6,242 bases of DNA from assembly GCA_012799755.1 (NCBI GenBank), contig JAAZKQ010000154.1:1-6242 (forward strand), read 5' to 3'. The position numbers were made by a program, and so were the translations under genes. Under the pieces are notes generated by a model. It was given only the letters and a program-made list of their open reading frames with translations, was not told where the DNA came from and did no database searches. Positions 6,215-6,242 of the stretch are shown piece after piece. The DNA is from Lentisphaerota bacterium (GTDB lineage: Bacteria > Verrucomicrobiota > Lentisphaeria > Oligosphaerales > Oligosphaeraceae). Position 1 is the first letter of the stretch; each line of letters begins with the position of its first letter.

Positions 6215-6242
6215 AGAGTAGAGGCGGCTTCCAGCCGCTTTC
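6215..6242. repeat. Palindromic repeat block A, right copy, reaching the window edge
   Basis: Stem AGGCGGCT (6222-6229) / AGCCGCTT (6233-6240) around loop TCC, with one wobble-type position. The final 11 bases (6232-6242) are identical to bases 1-11 and to 83-93. The repeat runs off the end of the window. Confidence 0.85.

Larger units (their letters stand above)
5865..6242. other. Gene-free region upstream of the cluster
   Basis: These 378 bp hold no supportable gene. From left to right they contain the oxidoreductase ribosome binding site, the 5911-5935 hairpin, a 9-bp tandem repeat (6053-6079), a direct repeat TTGTCCAC (6091-6098 and 6110-6117), repeat block B (6141-6201) and repeat block A (6215-6242). 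The promoter of the cluster must lie here or beyond, but I found no convincing -35/-10 pair. Short open frames across it on both strands show no recognisable protein and run through the repeats. Confidence 0.7.

Overview
The window reads as a short piece of a GC-rich bacterial genome, probably a metagenomic contig. It carries three genes, all on the minus strand, with non-coding repeat-bearing DNA at both ends. The lineage cannot be fixed from the sequence. Three things point loosely toward the PVC group (Verrucomicrobiota, Lentisphaerota, Planctomycetota) or a similar polysaccharide-degrading phylum: a very large secreted glycoside hydrolase with a C-terminal beta-sandwich tail, its pairing with a Gfo/Idh/MocA oxidoreductase, and GC-rich palindromic intergenic repeats plus a 9-bp microrepeat. 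This placement is an inference.

Layout, read along the minus strand from the right edge. A 378-bp upstream region (5865-6242) holds two palindromic repeat blocks, a 9-bp tandem repeat and a leader hairpin. It is followed by a 377-residue Gfo/Idh/MocA-type NAD(P)-dependent sugar oxidoreductase (5864 to 4731) with a clear ribosome binding site. A 95-bp gap with a strong GC hairpin (4676-4706) follows. Next is a 1171-residue secreted, multidomain clan GH-A (GH42-like) glycoside hydrolase (4635 to 1120), with its own ribosome binding site. Its stop codon overlaps, as ATGA, the start of trmO (1123 to 266), the tRNA m6t6A37 methyltransferase gene. Downstream of trmO, 265 bp (1-265) contain no gene, but hold a tandemly duplicated ~64-bp linker and the same two palindromic repeat types as the right edge.

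The first two genes make sense together: a secreted hydrolase acting on an oligo- or polysaccharide, and a cytoplasmic dehydrogenase acting on a released sugar or sugar derivative. TrmO is a housekeeping tRNA-modification enzyme that appears to share the transcript and to be translationally coupled to the hydrolase, with no obvious metabolic link. No RNA gene, CRISPR array, transposase or defence system is visible. The most unusual material is the modular palindromic repeat arrangement bracketing the gene cluster, the uncharacterised C-terminal half of the hydrolase, and the hydrolase-trmO coupling.
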